Positions 1 through 13,800 of a stretch of 64,000 bases of DNA are shown here, piece by piece. Position 1 is the first letter of the stretch, and each line of letters opens with the position of its first letter. The stretch is from Tachypleus tridentatus (Eukaryota; Arthropoda; Merostomata; Xiphosura; Limulidae): contig NC_134834.1 of the NCBI RefSeq assembly GCF_004210375.1, forward strand, positions 94,368,170 through 94,432,169, given 5' to 3'. The position numbers were made by a program, and so were the translations under genes. The notes below the pieces were generated by a model. The model was not told the origin of the DNA, did not search any database, and saw only the letters and a list, made by a program, of their open reading frames with translations.

Positions 1-901
1 TCTAGCTGTAGTTCAAATTTCTTACCTTTCATTTTTTCAGTTAGCTGATTGTTGAGGTCTTCAGCCGTGTGTTGGATTCTATGACTGATAGTGTTGTCGG
101 ATAAAGGCACTTTTGAAAGTAGTCTTCCCACAGATTCACCAACCATAATGTTCACCATATCCACTGCAGGTGGTAAAATCAGTTCTTCTGCGATGGTGTG
201 AGGCTTTTTACATTTTGCAACTCTATATGCCACCTTGTAGGATGCTAGCAAAGTCTTACTTGGTATTGATGCTTGTTTCAAAAATGTACCTTTTTGTTCT
301 TTCAATTCTTTTAACTTTCTGGTAAAATAATCATGGGATTTACTAGCCATGTTAGGATTATTGGTCTCTGAGTGGTGTTTTAGTTTACTTGGAAGCATGC
401 ACTCTGGAGCCAAAACTTTTAGACATAATATACGCTGTGGACACTTCATAATTGAAATCTACCAAAGTGAAACCAAAATCTAGATAACTATTGTCATATT
501 TCTGTTTCTTTACAACTTTGCCACTGCTCTGTGGTTCATCATCCTTTTCTTCACTCACACACTTCTTATTAATGTTCAAAAATCTTTCAGTTTTTGTGCA
601 CGAGGACTAAAAATCAACAAAATAATTCACTGAACTTTGCTAGACTAAGAAATGAAAAAGTTTGAGAAGTTACTGGTGTAGCCAAGAGTACAAGTAAACA
701 GACATGTCTCAAACATTTGAGAACGTCATAGAAAAGAATGCAGTGCAACCTAATGTTAAAACTGTGAGCTACCTTAAGCTAGTAGTTTGCATGGTGTCTG
801 ACAGATGTCAGTATCACTGTTTCCCTTAAAAATTTGAAATAGTCTAGGTGTCCCATGGCACACTAACAGGGATGCCATGGTGCACAGTTTGGGAACCACT
901 G
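1..901 (-). mobile_element. hAT transposon 5' part with ZBED/FAM200-like transposase fragment
   Basis: On the minus strand a reading frame runs from about 579 down to the window edge. It reads as the N-terminal part of a hAT (Buster/Charlie, ZBED5-like) transposase: KYDNSYLDFGF, then CLKVLAPECMLPSKLKHH, then YRVAKCKKPHTIAEELI, then PAVDMVNIM. One frameshift near 435-450 separates the first block from the second, so the copy is broken. The outer end is at 901: the minus strand begins with CAGTGGTTCCCAAACTG (885-901), the hAT-Charlie-type terminal inverted repeat. The other end and the catalytic region lie left of the window. It sits in what should be an intron of the signal peptide peptidase gene, in antisense orientation. 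Family recognition is from remembered motifs. Confidence 0.75.
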
Positions 902-1753
902 GGTTATACTATGACAAAGATCATGGCATGTTATTCTGTAATGTATGTCAGGCAGAGAATGTGAAGCTGAATGCTGTTAGTTGTATATTAGCATGAACAT
1001 AATAGTTCATAATAGTTAGTTCTGTGCACATGTTTTGTGCAAAATAAAACTGTTATCTTTGCAGTTAATACACCCTTTGCTAATAGGATGCTTAAGGGGC
1101 CATGCAGGCTACCTAACTTACATTTGTTATGGACCCACTGACATTTTTAGTGGCCATTGGCTCCTGGGTCCCTGCCAATTTCAAGTCCTGTTGAACTATC
1201 ACGACTATGTTTTTAATCCCTCTAAACAAGCAAGTTAAGGAGCAAAGCTTGTATTAAGGACCTAAATTTGACTTGCAGACTTAAATCATACTGTCAATTA
1301 GATATGGCTCTCTGTTCTAGTCCATTATTTTTTGTCTTTACTTGGCAGTTGGTTATTAGTTTAAATTTTTAATCAGTGTTATACATCTGTTAAACTCTTT
1401 CTTATCAGTTATCTTCCTGTTAATTGTTATGAATTTTATTGATATGATAATTTAAGGCACGCAGTCGTCACTAGATTTAAAGTGTAGATGTTTGAGTTAC
1501 TAAATACTGTGTTTAAGTATACATAGCTCAAGGTATTTGATGGGATTAGTAATGTGAGTGCAGTTGTTTAAATGGTCTAATTTTATGAATGTTGTTTGTT
1601 GTAGTTGATTATTTCGAATAAATACATCATTGATACTGCACTATGTTGTAATTTGATTATTTGTATGCTAATAATTTTAGAAATCTTAATCTAAAAATCA
1701 GAACTTTCTAAAGCCATGTTAATTTGAATATAAATATTTCTTGTTGCTTACAG
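902..1753 (+). other. intron sequence, nothing recognised
   Basis: AT-rich DNA between the hAT terminus and the first visible exon of the signal peptide peptidase gene. The reading frame at 1035-1238 shows no recognisable motif and no convincing splice context. Confidence 0.5.
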
Positions 1754-1839
1754 AAGTAATCAACTATGAGTTTGACCACAAGGATCTTGTTTGTCTGTTC
1801 ATATGTATGCTAATGGGTGTGTGGTATCTGTGGAAAAAG
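1754..1839 (+). CDS. HM13: HM13 exon: VINYEF...VWYLWKK
   Basis: First exon in the window. The acceptor is cttacag at 1747-1753 and the donor is gtaata at 1840. It enters in phase 1, since the first two bases complete a codon begun upstream, and leaves in phase 0. It encodes VINYEFDHKDLVCL plus a membrane span ending WYLWKK. Confidence 0.93.
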
Positions 1840-4800
1840 GTAATATTAAGTTTAGATTAAAACAAGCTATGTATTTATAGATAAACCTAGAAAGTAGTAT
1901 AACTAATGAATTATACTTGTAAAGATTAGAATCAAACCAAATAAATATCTTAATTTCATTAATGTTTTGTTTCAATCATTGTTTTAACTTGAGCCTTTAC
2001 TGGGACAGATTAATTTATACACAATTTAAAGAAGAAAGTTAGGTTACAGAATTCCTAGTTAAGTAAATAGTGATCAAAATGACTGGTGTTTAATTTAGTG
2101 ATTTCTTTATTGGAGTGAATCTTTTTTCAGGGTAACTGATCATGTAAAAGTTCCTGTTATAATTGTCTTCAGTTGTTGGTTGGTATAATTCGGATTATTT
2201 ATTCAAAATAAAACAAAGAATGCAGACTTCAGCCTACTAAAAACAAATTTTTTCTGATACAAATTAGCTTAGCTAATATCATTTACTGATAATCTGAAGT
2301 TTTCTATAGGTGCCAATAAAACAGTTTCACTTCGTGCAATTTTTTTCTTCTGTATAGTGCACAATGTATCTTCTTACTTTGATAAATACACAATTAAAAC
2401 TTCAAAACTGAGCTAAATGACAAGCAAACATAGTAAAAATAACACTTAAAAATGCTTTAGAATGAATTATAGTGACCTGTAATGTAAATTCTAAAAGTTG
2501 AACCCTGGGATAAAGATCAAAGTTGGTAATAATAAAGAATCTTGTAAAATGAACATTTTATTTTTTAAATGTTTTCACTTTTAATGTTTTCTTATGATGT
2601 TCTGGTATGTAAAAAAAATTAACTTCTGAAAAAATGTCTTACTAACATGAAAAAAATATTTATACATGAAACTTTGTCTGTTTGTAGTTGGTATAGCATT
2701 CTTGTTAACGTACACAGTATATATTAACATATATTTACCTTTCAACTGTAGTGTGTATTATCATGGTTAAAAAAAACAGACATTGTTTTTATCTTCATGA
2801 CAACACTTAAACTTAGTAAACTAGTCTTCTTTGAAAACGTAATTTAAACATTGCACCCTACTAATTGTTAATATTAATGATTGAGAAGAAGTGTAGGTTG
2901 GGATAGAATAAAAACAATGAAGGATACTGAGTAAAACATTTGTCATGAAACTAGTTGATGGTACTTTCACATTATAGACATTATTATACACCATGAAAGT
3001 TTGTTGTTTAATTATAATATAATACTTTAACAATATTTGACATCATCTAGGGAACTTTAGTTATGATAGTGTATTATTTTTATTAATGTTGCTTACTCTC
3101 TGTAGGTGAACCATAGTTGTGATAGATATGTATGCACATTATGTGTGTTTGTGTGTTAATTTTAGTTTATAGGGACCTTGTCTGTCTGGTTGAACATTTT
3201 TGAACATGAATATGAATATTTTTGTTTTACAGCATTGGGTTGCTAACAACTTGTTTGGCTTAGCCTTTGCTATAAATGGGGTGGAGCTCCTTCACTTAAA
3301 TAGTGTGATCACTGGCTGCATTCTTTTATGTGGGCTCTTCTTCTATGATGTATTCTGGGTAAGTATGAGATATTCCAAGATGTTAGAAAAATATTGGGGC
3401 TTCTTTGCTTACCTCAAGCTCTTCTCTATTTGTCTTAATAAATTGCTTGTATGATTTTGTATTTATTAACTTAAAGTATAAATGTTATAAAACCTGTTAC
3501 TTCAAGATGACTTGCAATATAAATTTTAATATTCATTAATTTCTTATTTTGTCCATAATCCAAATAAGGAACATCACTAAATGTACTGTTTCATTCATTT
3601 CAGTATTACATACTTATTAAAGGAAAGTTGGTTAAAATTTATCACATATTGGAACATGTGGCATTTTGCTAACTAACGAGCAGCTTGTTGTTTTGAATTA
3701 TTCTGAATCAGTTTCTTCATATTGTTTTTTTATTTTAATTAACAATTCATGTTTCTGTTCAAAATTTAGTACATTGAATGTATTGTTAATCATTTAAACC
3801 ATATTATCTCTATTATTGATCCCAATTCTTTAATATATCAAATGAAATTTAATATTATGTATAGGTGGTGATATTTAAAATACGTGAAATTAAAGTATAG
3901 TATAATAAAAGCTTTTTAATATAGTAAAATGTCTATTAATGAATCTTAACTATGAAGACAAATTAGCATGCTAACCCAAATTGATGAGGCTGTAGTATTA
4001 TTTCTTAGCAAATTCTGTTGTGTTTGTTGTATTTCGGTCATCTTTCAGGCTGTCATTGTATTTCTGATTAAAACAATGTACGCTAGCTAAAGGAAGTAGT
4101 GTGTGCTCTGCTTCTTTTAAGCAGAGTTTTATTCAATAAAAAACATTACGTTCTATTTGTTGGACATTTTATAACTATTACGATTATGAATAGTTTATTT
4201 TTGGGCAGTTAATACTTCTGTTTTTAAAAGAAATGAAGCAAGAATATAAGAAATGCTCTATCTCTTTACATGGCTTGCAAGGTTCTAGCTCCTAGTCTTG
4301 ACAGTTTGCTGGGATGCATGAGATTTGACCCTCTAGGTAGTGTATAAATATGTGCTGCAAAGTGCTCTATATGCATGGCAAATACAAGCACTTTGCTCTG
4401 AATTTTGTACTGTAAGAAACTAAACAGCATACAGTTTTCACACAACTTTCCACAAGCAACTTTTAATAGGTTTCATCAGTCATCATAAATTGCATAAAAA
4501 TACAGCCGCTTGAAAGTACCACATGATTAACCCTTTCACCTTGGGTAGGTCATAGGGCACATGTCATAAACTTTCATATAGTTACATTCAAAATTTGTAT
4601 AACTACTTTATTATTAACGTACATGAATAAACTCAGCATCAGAATGTAGACAATAAATCAAAGTTAATATTATTTTAAGTTCTTAATTTTAAAAGGAAAT
4701 GTTTTACAAAATGTCTCCACCTAGTATGAGAACCATGATATTTGTTACCTATGTTTCCCTTCCTAATTTTTTACCACCTCTACAAGATGTATGGAATGTA

Positions 4801-7800
4801 ATAAAAATTACTCATTATAATGTTGTTATTGCTTAGACAAATCATAATTCACAGTCTTCAATCTTACTTAGTTACAAAGGAATAAAAGAGAAAATCTGAT
4901 CCCTCTCGCCATGCTCACTTGTCACACCATTTTTTAAAACTTGGCAGTAATTCTCTTTAACTTTTAATACTGTGTTATTTATAACCAATAGGAAGCCAGA
5001 GTTCTCTATCAAGTAATATATATTGCATTGTTATGTGAAAATAGAATTGTATATTTTCTTTGCATTTCAAACTTTATTCCCATGGGAACACACTCATGAA
5101 ATTAGTTGAATTTTTATTGGAATTTCGTTGTATAGTTAGAAAGCCAGAAAAATTATGATAATTATGGATCATTGATTCATTTATTCAAGTTTTGTATGTT
5201 ATTTTATGTGTTCTTTGATGCATTATTCAATGAAAAAGAAACTTTGATGCAGTAGTACAATTAACATAAAAGAGTAGGGTTAAGTTTCCCTGACAGTTGA
5301 GAGCAAAAATACAAACAAACCAGGGAAGTACTTTATTTTTTGTTTGTAATGTGTATTTATTTGTTATAATAAGAGTAACTTAGATGTAAAAATTGAAAAT
5401 ATTTAAGTTTGATAAAGTAAAATAAATAAATAATAGTTAATAACAATTTTTATAAGGTATACTCCCCAGTAGTTTTTGCAATATGTAATTTGATACAATA
5501 GTTTAAGGTGAACATTTTCCAGGTGATTTGCAGTTTATATGGTGGGAATAGTATAGTTAGATGAGTACAAAAGGTAATAAAATTTAAGTATAAATACATG
5601 TGTATTGTTACAAACTTGTGATGACTTTCTGTCACAATTTGCAGCCATTCTGGGAAGAAAGTAGGGAAAGTTTAGATTTTTTTTTAATTTTTTATGGTTA
5701 TGATCTTCAAATTAACTGACCTTATGTAGAGTTAGGGTAAAGAAAATAAGAGATCAAATATAAAGTTTTTCTGGAAAAAAAACATTTGTTGTTTATCTAG
5801 AAGGTTTTAGGGATTATTTAAATGATATTTGAATATTCTGTGTTTTTAATTTTATCATAAAAATTACTTTGCATAAAGGGAAGCAACATGCAGTGTGACT
5901 TGTGTATAAAGATTTACATCCAACATTAACATGCTATTTTCCACTTGTAGAAGGTAAACATGTAGTGTACATTGTGAATGTAGGTTTTTCATTGGCACTG
6001 AAGTCCTTATTTTTCCATTTTTTTGAGTTTCATATTTTACTTATGAGACTTTCATAAATCTCACTGGGATGCTATAAAAAAGTTGAGAGTTAGGGACCCT
6101 GCATTGTGGGACCTTAGTAAAAACCCTAGTTTGTTAATTGCAATGCAAAAAAAAAAAAATTACTGGATGTTATAGTGTGAGAGTTCAGAATTATTTTAAC
6201 AACCTGTGTAGTTTCTGCAAGTACAATATTTTGATTGTTTGATATTTGAATACATTTACATCTTAAAAGTTTAAAATATTTCATTGTGACAAATGTTTCT
6301 TGGGAAAAAACTAAAAAAATCCTTACCTTTGTTGTATATTTTAATTTCATTCTTTTAAAACTTTGATATGAAACTGTAAATTTTAACTTTGTTTTAATTC
6401 CCAAACAAGGTACATACACTTATTGACAGTAACTGATATACAACAAAAATAACTTTTTTTTGTGCTTAAATTATAAACGAGAACTTTTTGAAAGATTGTT
6501 GATGAGAACAATCATTTAATACCCATAATAAGCTTTAAACTCATTTCATGTTCATTTTTATATTTGTTTCTACATCTGTTTTTGATTTTTATTCTCTAAA
6601 CAACAACCATCATGGCATGTATTTAGTTTTTTTTGAGGAAATGCAGACAAGACCTTGTTGGTAAAATGAAACTTTTGTTGAGTGCAAAAATAGTTAACTA
6701 AGATTACCTCACTTTGTTCAACAAAAAATGTCTTCCTATCATACTGTAATGTTCTGTATCAAATGATATGGAAATCTTATCAAACGTAGGTGATGCAGAA
6801 ACTTAAGTTTGAATATACTGTTAGTTGGTTGTTCAGCAACTCATCCAAAGCTAACTTGAAACTATGCATGTTGTATGTTTTGCTCTGTGAATTGAATCAT
6901 TGATCCTGGCATGAAAGCCAGTGTAGAATTTAGATTATTCCTATTTTCTGTTCAGATTACAATTTTTAAAGTTGCCATTTCTCATACACTCAGTTCACAA
7001 ATCCAATACATCTGATGAATATCATATCATAAGTGCTACCATTCAGCTGTCTTTAATAAAACTACACTTTCTTTTGGTGATGTAATAAAAATAATTAGTA
7101 TGATCAAAGTTTGTACAATTCAACATTTTTATTATTTTAAATGACTGTGGGATGAAATAATTCTTTATTTAAAAAAAAGAACTAAAAATAACCCTTATTC
7201 CAACCAAATCATAATATATTTTAGTAGACTAGTTGAATTTATAGCATACATTAAGTTGTATGGAAAATAAGAATGTGTTATGCAGTAATATTGCACGTGA
7301 AATAAATATTTCAGTGAAAACTACTATACACTTGTTAACTAATACCTTATTGAATTGTGTTTTAGATTTGCTAGTTTTCATAATGTTGTGCAACGGGATT
7401 GATTTTGTCACCTTTGTATGGTAGCAACGTGTTTATTAAATAATCTTTAAGAAGACTATTTGACTGTTATGTGTTACATAGTTGTTGGTTATAGAATTAT
7501 ATATTATATTTTATGCAGGTATTTGGTACTGATGTTATGGTTACAGTTGCAAAGTCATTTGAAGCTCCTATTAAGTGTAAGTATTTCTGTTAAAAAGCAT
7601 AATTATAAATAAACATTTATAATGGCTCATTGAAATATCTATTAAAGTAATTTTGTAAAATGAAGTAAAATATATATGCGAAAACGGCTTGTTTGGGTTG
7701 AGAAAATATTTTACATAGAAGAGTGAACAACGTTTCAACCTTCTTCGGTCATTGCCAAGTTCACAAAGAAAGGTAACTAACCGGAAGCTGACCACGTTTG

Positions 7801-10800
7801 GAAGGGGTTGTGTAACTGAGTGTCGGAATGTTGAGGGCGGTGTTAGATGTTTGAATATATAATTTTATTTGTGAACCTGACGATGACCGAAGAAGGTCGA
7901 AATGTTGTTCGCTCTTCTATGTAAAATATTTTCTCAACCCAGACGAGCCGTTTTTGCATATATATTTCTCTACAAGTGGGTTTTCTCGAAATCACTGAAA
8001 ATGAAGTAATATAGTTGAAAGAGATTGTGTTTAAACTAAAAATGATATAACTGGTACAACATGGTATGTATTAATTACTTTAATTTTGTTACAAGAATTG
8101 CAATAGTTTTTATAACATAAGGTGAGACTATTTGCCTGAAGTATTTTGGTTTTATAGTTGCATTGGAAAGTGTTAAAATAATGCTAATATATTATTATTT
8201 AATTTAGTAAACTATAGGGTGTGATTGGTGAAATTGGATAATAAAATGAGTTCTGTGTTCAACTTAGTATTTTGTGGGCAACCTCATTGATTGGAGAAAT
8301 ATTATGTAGGTCTTTATAGGTCTGTGACTTTTAACCCTTAAACAGGGTCTATCATCATTTGATGTTGCAACCTACAACATTTCTGTTGAATAAGGGTGAA
8401 GTAGGTTTGTACTTTGAAGGGGTGTTTACTTAAATATCCACTTTTTAATGCACATGTGAAGAAATTTACGTTATAATTACTATTCACAAATGAATATATG
8501 ATATATATATTTTTTACTTCAGAAAAGGTTGACCCAAGGTGGCTAGGTGAGTTGAGGCGTTCGACTCATAATCTGAGGATCATGGGTTCGAACTCCCCCG
8601 TCGCACCAAACATGTTTGCCCTTTCAGCTGTGGAGGCATTATATGTTACAGTCAATCCCACTCTTTGTTGGTAAGAGTATCCTAAGAGTTGGTGGGTGGT
8701 GATGTCTAGCTGCCTTCCCTTTAATCTTACACTCCTAAATTAGGGACAGTTAGCGCAGATAGCCCTTGTATAGCTTTGCACAAAATTCAAAACAAACAAA
8801 TCAGAACGTGTTTCTTATATACTTTTTAAAAGATTTTAAAATGTTTTTGTTTTTTCTAAAGACTTAAAGATATACAGTGTTCTTTAAATAGAAGGTTGGT
8901 AGTTATTTTGTTATAACTGAGTTCTTTTGGTTTTTTTCTCATAACAGTGGTTTTTCCTCAAGATTTTCTTGAAAGGGGTGTATATGGTACTAATTTTGCA
9001 ATGTTAGGGCTTGGAGATATTGTAATCCCTGGAATCTTCATAGCTTTATTGCTTCGTTTTGACCACAGGTAAATTGTACTACATTAAATAGTATAGAACC
9101 ATCAATCCAGTTATGTATCTTCTCTTTTTCTCAAATATATTAGTGGAGTTCCACTAAAATGAGTTTCAACAGTTTATTCAGCTTATTGGAATACTTAAGT
9201 ATCAGAAAATAGTAGTTTACTTATAAGAGGTAACATTAAAATGTATATAAGATAATTTAGAAACATCAGTTTATTGAAGAACATTCCGTTGTCATACCAC
9301 CAAACCAAGAATTTATTTTTGTAGATCACAAAACATTCAGAATTTTACTTAGGTTTACACATCTTCGAAGGTATGTATTAAACGAGATAACTGTAATTAT
9401 TATTAATTAAATATGTAACTACTGAAAGAGGATTCTACTGACTCCAATATCTCTTCAAATTACTGTGTTAAAAGCTAATTCTGAAAATAAAAAAGCTAAA
9501 GAAAATTTTTATTCTGACTTTATATTTTAGGGTTAACTAATCCATTATTTTATGTTTTCAAAAGATGTAAAAACCTATAAATGTGATTAAACAAAGTTTG
9601 AGAAACAAAAGATAAATAGATTTAATTGATAATGCTAGAATTTATTCATAGTAAAAAACATAAAACTTTACATTTTGTGACACAATGCAAATTACAGCTG
9701 TTCATTTTATCTGACTGCTTTAAACAACACAACTGATCTGGTATAGAGAATAATAAAGATTATTTTTCACTGTGAAAAAAAAAATTTTTTTTTTTATACT
9801 CTTGATATAGTAACACAATGTGCCTGAAAATAAATGATTCAAAAGAATTTACTAAGCAGTGTGTGAATATGGTATTATTTGTAGTGGTCAAACTACAATA
9901 ATTTAAGGTCATATAATGTATCGAATTATATAGTGTAAGAAATAAAAATATTCAGCTGCAGCAATACATGAGCAAGTAACAGTTTTCTTGGATAATATTA
10001 GAATTGAAGCTAACAGTTTCCTTACAAAATAAATCAGTGAACATTTAGTATTAATACTGTATTGAGTAGGTGAAGGTTCAGCTGGAATTAGTATATGGTA
10101 TGACATGATGCAAAAGGTCAGTAAACTGGTTAAGTAACAGAGAATGTAATGTCACTTGTATTTACAAATTAAACTTGAGTCTGACAAAAAATGTTGAAAT
10201 ATTTGACTTTTCAGATAAAAACCACTGAAAATCTTGATAAATTGTTTTAATTGTGCATCAGTTACACTGTCTTTATTTCCAGATTTCAAGTCATACACAA
10301 GTGGCAGTCATTTATACTTATAATTATGTTTACATAATAAAATGACGTAAAGAATTTTACTTGTTTTGTTAAGTTGCTCAGTGTTTTTTGTGGTACCACT
10401 ACTCCATGATCTTTGCCTGGATTATATATAAACTGACTTGTAATAAAATTTCATATTTTGTGTGAACCTGTGCAGCATACTTAATTATTACAGAAAATGT
10501 TATGAACAGTTAGGTTTTTGCTTTCTTTTGATATACTGCACATGCTCAGTCATATCTGATCACGTTGAGTATGGCAAGGCCATTGTGACTTCTGTTTGTT
10601 GGTAATGTACTAAAATAATTACTATTTTAGGGTGTTTCATTGTTGAAGATACAGGGGCATAACCAGAGCTGTAAAGTTTGGGAATGTCTTTTAAAAAAAA
10701 AATGAATTTTTTTCTTTTAACTAAGTTATTTACCATATCCTAAATGATGTTTATAAAATTAAAGTATTCAGAATTGAAGAGAAGTTTTTTATATAAAAGT

Positions 10801-13800
10801 AAAATCGAAAGGTGATTGACTTTTTAAATTTTTTTAAAATACTAGGATGTTTCTTCACTTGTTTTCTATATCTTTGCAGTATAATTTTCTTCATACACAT
10901 ATCCAGAATGTAGCATATGTAATGTGAATGATTAAGGTTTGAAGTTTATTGAGTAAATTGTAAATTTTACCAAAACTTTCCCCTCGGTATGGATTCCTGT
11001 ATGTGGTGAGGGGACCTCCCAGGTAAGGTTCTGTTCTTTCAGTTTACCTCTTCTGGGATCTAAACATCCACCCACGTGTATGCCGTGTGTGGCAACCTGT
11101 GGAGGGGAGGAGAGTATCCTGGTGGTTGAGGGTCCAACCCTAACACACCACTTTGTTCTTGAATTCTTGTACACGGGCACCCTTTGGGGTGTTCCCCTAT
11201 GGGTCAACCAACAACCAGTGTTGGATGTTTACAACAGGTGTTGTAGACATTATATCTGCTGGTGTTTGGGTATAGTGCTCACGTAACACTGTCATTGCTG
11301 CAATGTCCTTGTTTGACATTGTAGTGCATCCCCTTGTAGGACACCATGGTGGGTGGGGTCAGTGGGCACCAAAATTTCCCTTTCTTTATTATGGATACTC
11401 CAATTAAAAGTCTTAATAAAATAGTGAAAAAGCAGTCTATAGGTAAATGACTACATGTTGAAGATTCTGAGCAGCAATCCTCACCATCTGTCCCACCTGT
11501 TGTACCTCATTTTCTTATATTTCACTCTCTTTTAGACAGACCTTCAAGGTAAATGTCTCCCTTTTTCATTCAGAAGAGACTAGAGGGACATACTGGCTCT
11601 TCAAAGTCAGTAAAAAAGCTTTGATCAGGTGACATATTGGTGGAAACATCCACATCTCAACAGAGTAAACTTCTGTTGCATTCAAAGGCTATTGGAGATA
11701 TACCTATAGAGGTTATATCTCATGCTACTTTGAATTCATCATGAGGAGTTATTGTTGAGAGGGATTTGAATAACATTTACAAGTCGGAGATTCTCGCTGG
11801 TTTCTCCACCCAAGGAATTTCTGCAGTGAGGCGTATCTCCACTCAAAGATTGAATTATGGTGCCGACCAATGTCCTTATTCTGACGTTTACGTCACCACA
11901 TCTGCCTGCCACCATCAAGGCAGTTTATTTTAATTGCAGAGTATGCCCATACATTTCAAACACTCTCCGATGTTTCCAGTGTCAACGGTTCGGTCACTCG
12001 AAGCAGTCATGTCGTGGTTCCTTGATGTGTGCTCATAGTGGTGGCAAGGACCACGATGCCTATCAGTATGAAACATAGTCTTATTGCATCAGCTGCAATG
12101 GTTCTCACCCATTGTACTTTCCTTCTTGCCCTAAATGGTTGGAGGAAAAAGAGGCACAGTGTTTGAAAATGATTCAAAACATTACTTACCCTGAGGCTTG
12201 AAAGTTGCTGCCCACTACTTCATATCGGATGTATTCTGCTCCACTTTATTCCATAACTATGGTAGGAGTGCAGATGGATGTCTTTGTGCCTCCAAAAGAA
12301 TCATTCTCAAACCAAATGAAAAGTATTTTGACCTCCATGGTTAAAAAAGTTGATGAACCAACATCAACACCCATCTTTGTCCTTAATATACATTCCAGTA
12401 AACACCAAGATCCATTTCCTTTGGTTCCAGGTACAGGCTTTTCATTGGGTACATCTATTTCTACTACCCCAAGATGCAGAACTATCATTTATTCATGTTC
12501 TCAGTTGCTGGAATCTTTTCCAGCAACAAAGACCTGCCCAATCAACCCAGAGCAGAATACATTGAAGTAGACAGACCTCCCTTGAATAAAGAGAATAAAA
12601 TAAAAAGACTTGGTTGTAAACAGAAGGGCTCTCCACCAAATTTGCCTACATATAAATAAGGATAGCCACTATAATACAATGGAACTGCCAAGGTTTATGT
12701 TCTAATCTGGATGACATCAAAACACTGATTGCTTCCTACCATCCTGCGTGTCTTTCCTTACATAAAACATTTCTGAAACTTGCCAATACAGTCGCTTTTC
12801 AGCAGTTTTCTTTGTACAGAAATGACATGCTGTCTGATGGAGGAGTACATGGAGGGGTGGCACTGTTGGTTGATCATCATGTGCCCACCCTGTCTTTGCC
12901 ACTTGACACATGTTTGGAGACCATACCCATCTGTTTCCTTGGGTCGTACCATCACTGTTTGTTCTCTCTACCTGTCACCTGAAGAGACCTTGATGCTCTC
13001 ATTGAACAGTTGCTGTTTCCATTTTTAATCTTAGGAGACTTTGATGGACATCATCCCCTTTGGGGAAGTGCTGATATTGATGGGAGGGGTTGCTCTATAT
13101 AGCCTATGCTCTCTGATCACAACCTTTCTCTTTTTCAATACTGGTTCTTATACTTATTTTCATGCACCTGGTCTGTCCTTTACTGCTACTCATCTCTCAG
13201 TTTGATTCTCTCCACTATTCTCCCACTTTTCATGTTGGGGTTGACAATAACCCACAAGACAGTGGTCATTTTCCTATAATTTTGAGAGAAACTGGCTGTG
13301 GACGATACCACCCGATTCGCATGTCCTGATGGAAGCTGTACCAAGCAAACTAGCCCTCTTTCACTGCTCTCGTAGAACTTGATCCTACCATCATCTGTAA
13401 ACTATCAATAGACGACTGCATGGCAGCAGTAACTGACAGTATTATACAGGCAGCTGCTCAGTGTATTTTTAAAACCTTGACATGTTTTTTACAATAACCT
13501 CATCTGTGGTGGAATCTTGCCTGCCACATGGCATGGAAGACTCAAAAATGGGCCTGGGATACTTTTTGTAGGTATTCCACACTCTCGCACTGCATCGCTT
13601 TCTTGCAGGCCCCTGCACATGCTCAGTGGGTAAGTCATCAAAGCCAGAAAGACTCTTGGATTAAGTTCACAACAAGCATATCTTCTACTACCAGTTTCAA
13701 AGTCATATGGGACAAGATTCAAAAGGTCAGTGAGCATTATAATTCTGTCTCCCCTTGATCTTGCTCTCTGATGGTCATGAAGTAGCTGATACCCAGAGCA

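Noticed and set aside
1035..1238. 67-codon + strand frame, considered as an upstream HM13 exon
   Set aside because: It does not resemble the expected N-terminal half of signal peptide peptidase and has no matching splice sites.
4530..4620. TTAACCCTTTCACC, considered as a second piggyBac-like end
   Set aside because: No matching inverted end followed by TTAA was found nearby.
12246..12911. Minus-strand frames inside the LINE
   Set aside because: They are antisense shadows of the LINE ORF1/ORF2 region, whose sense strand carries the zinc knuckle and endonuclease motifs.
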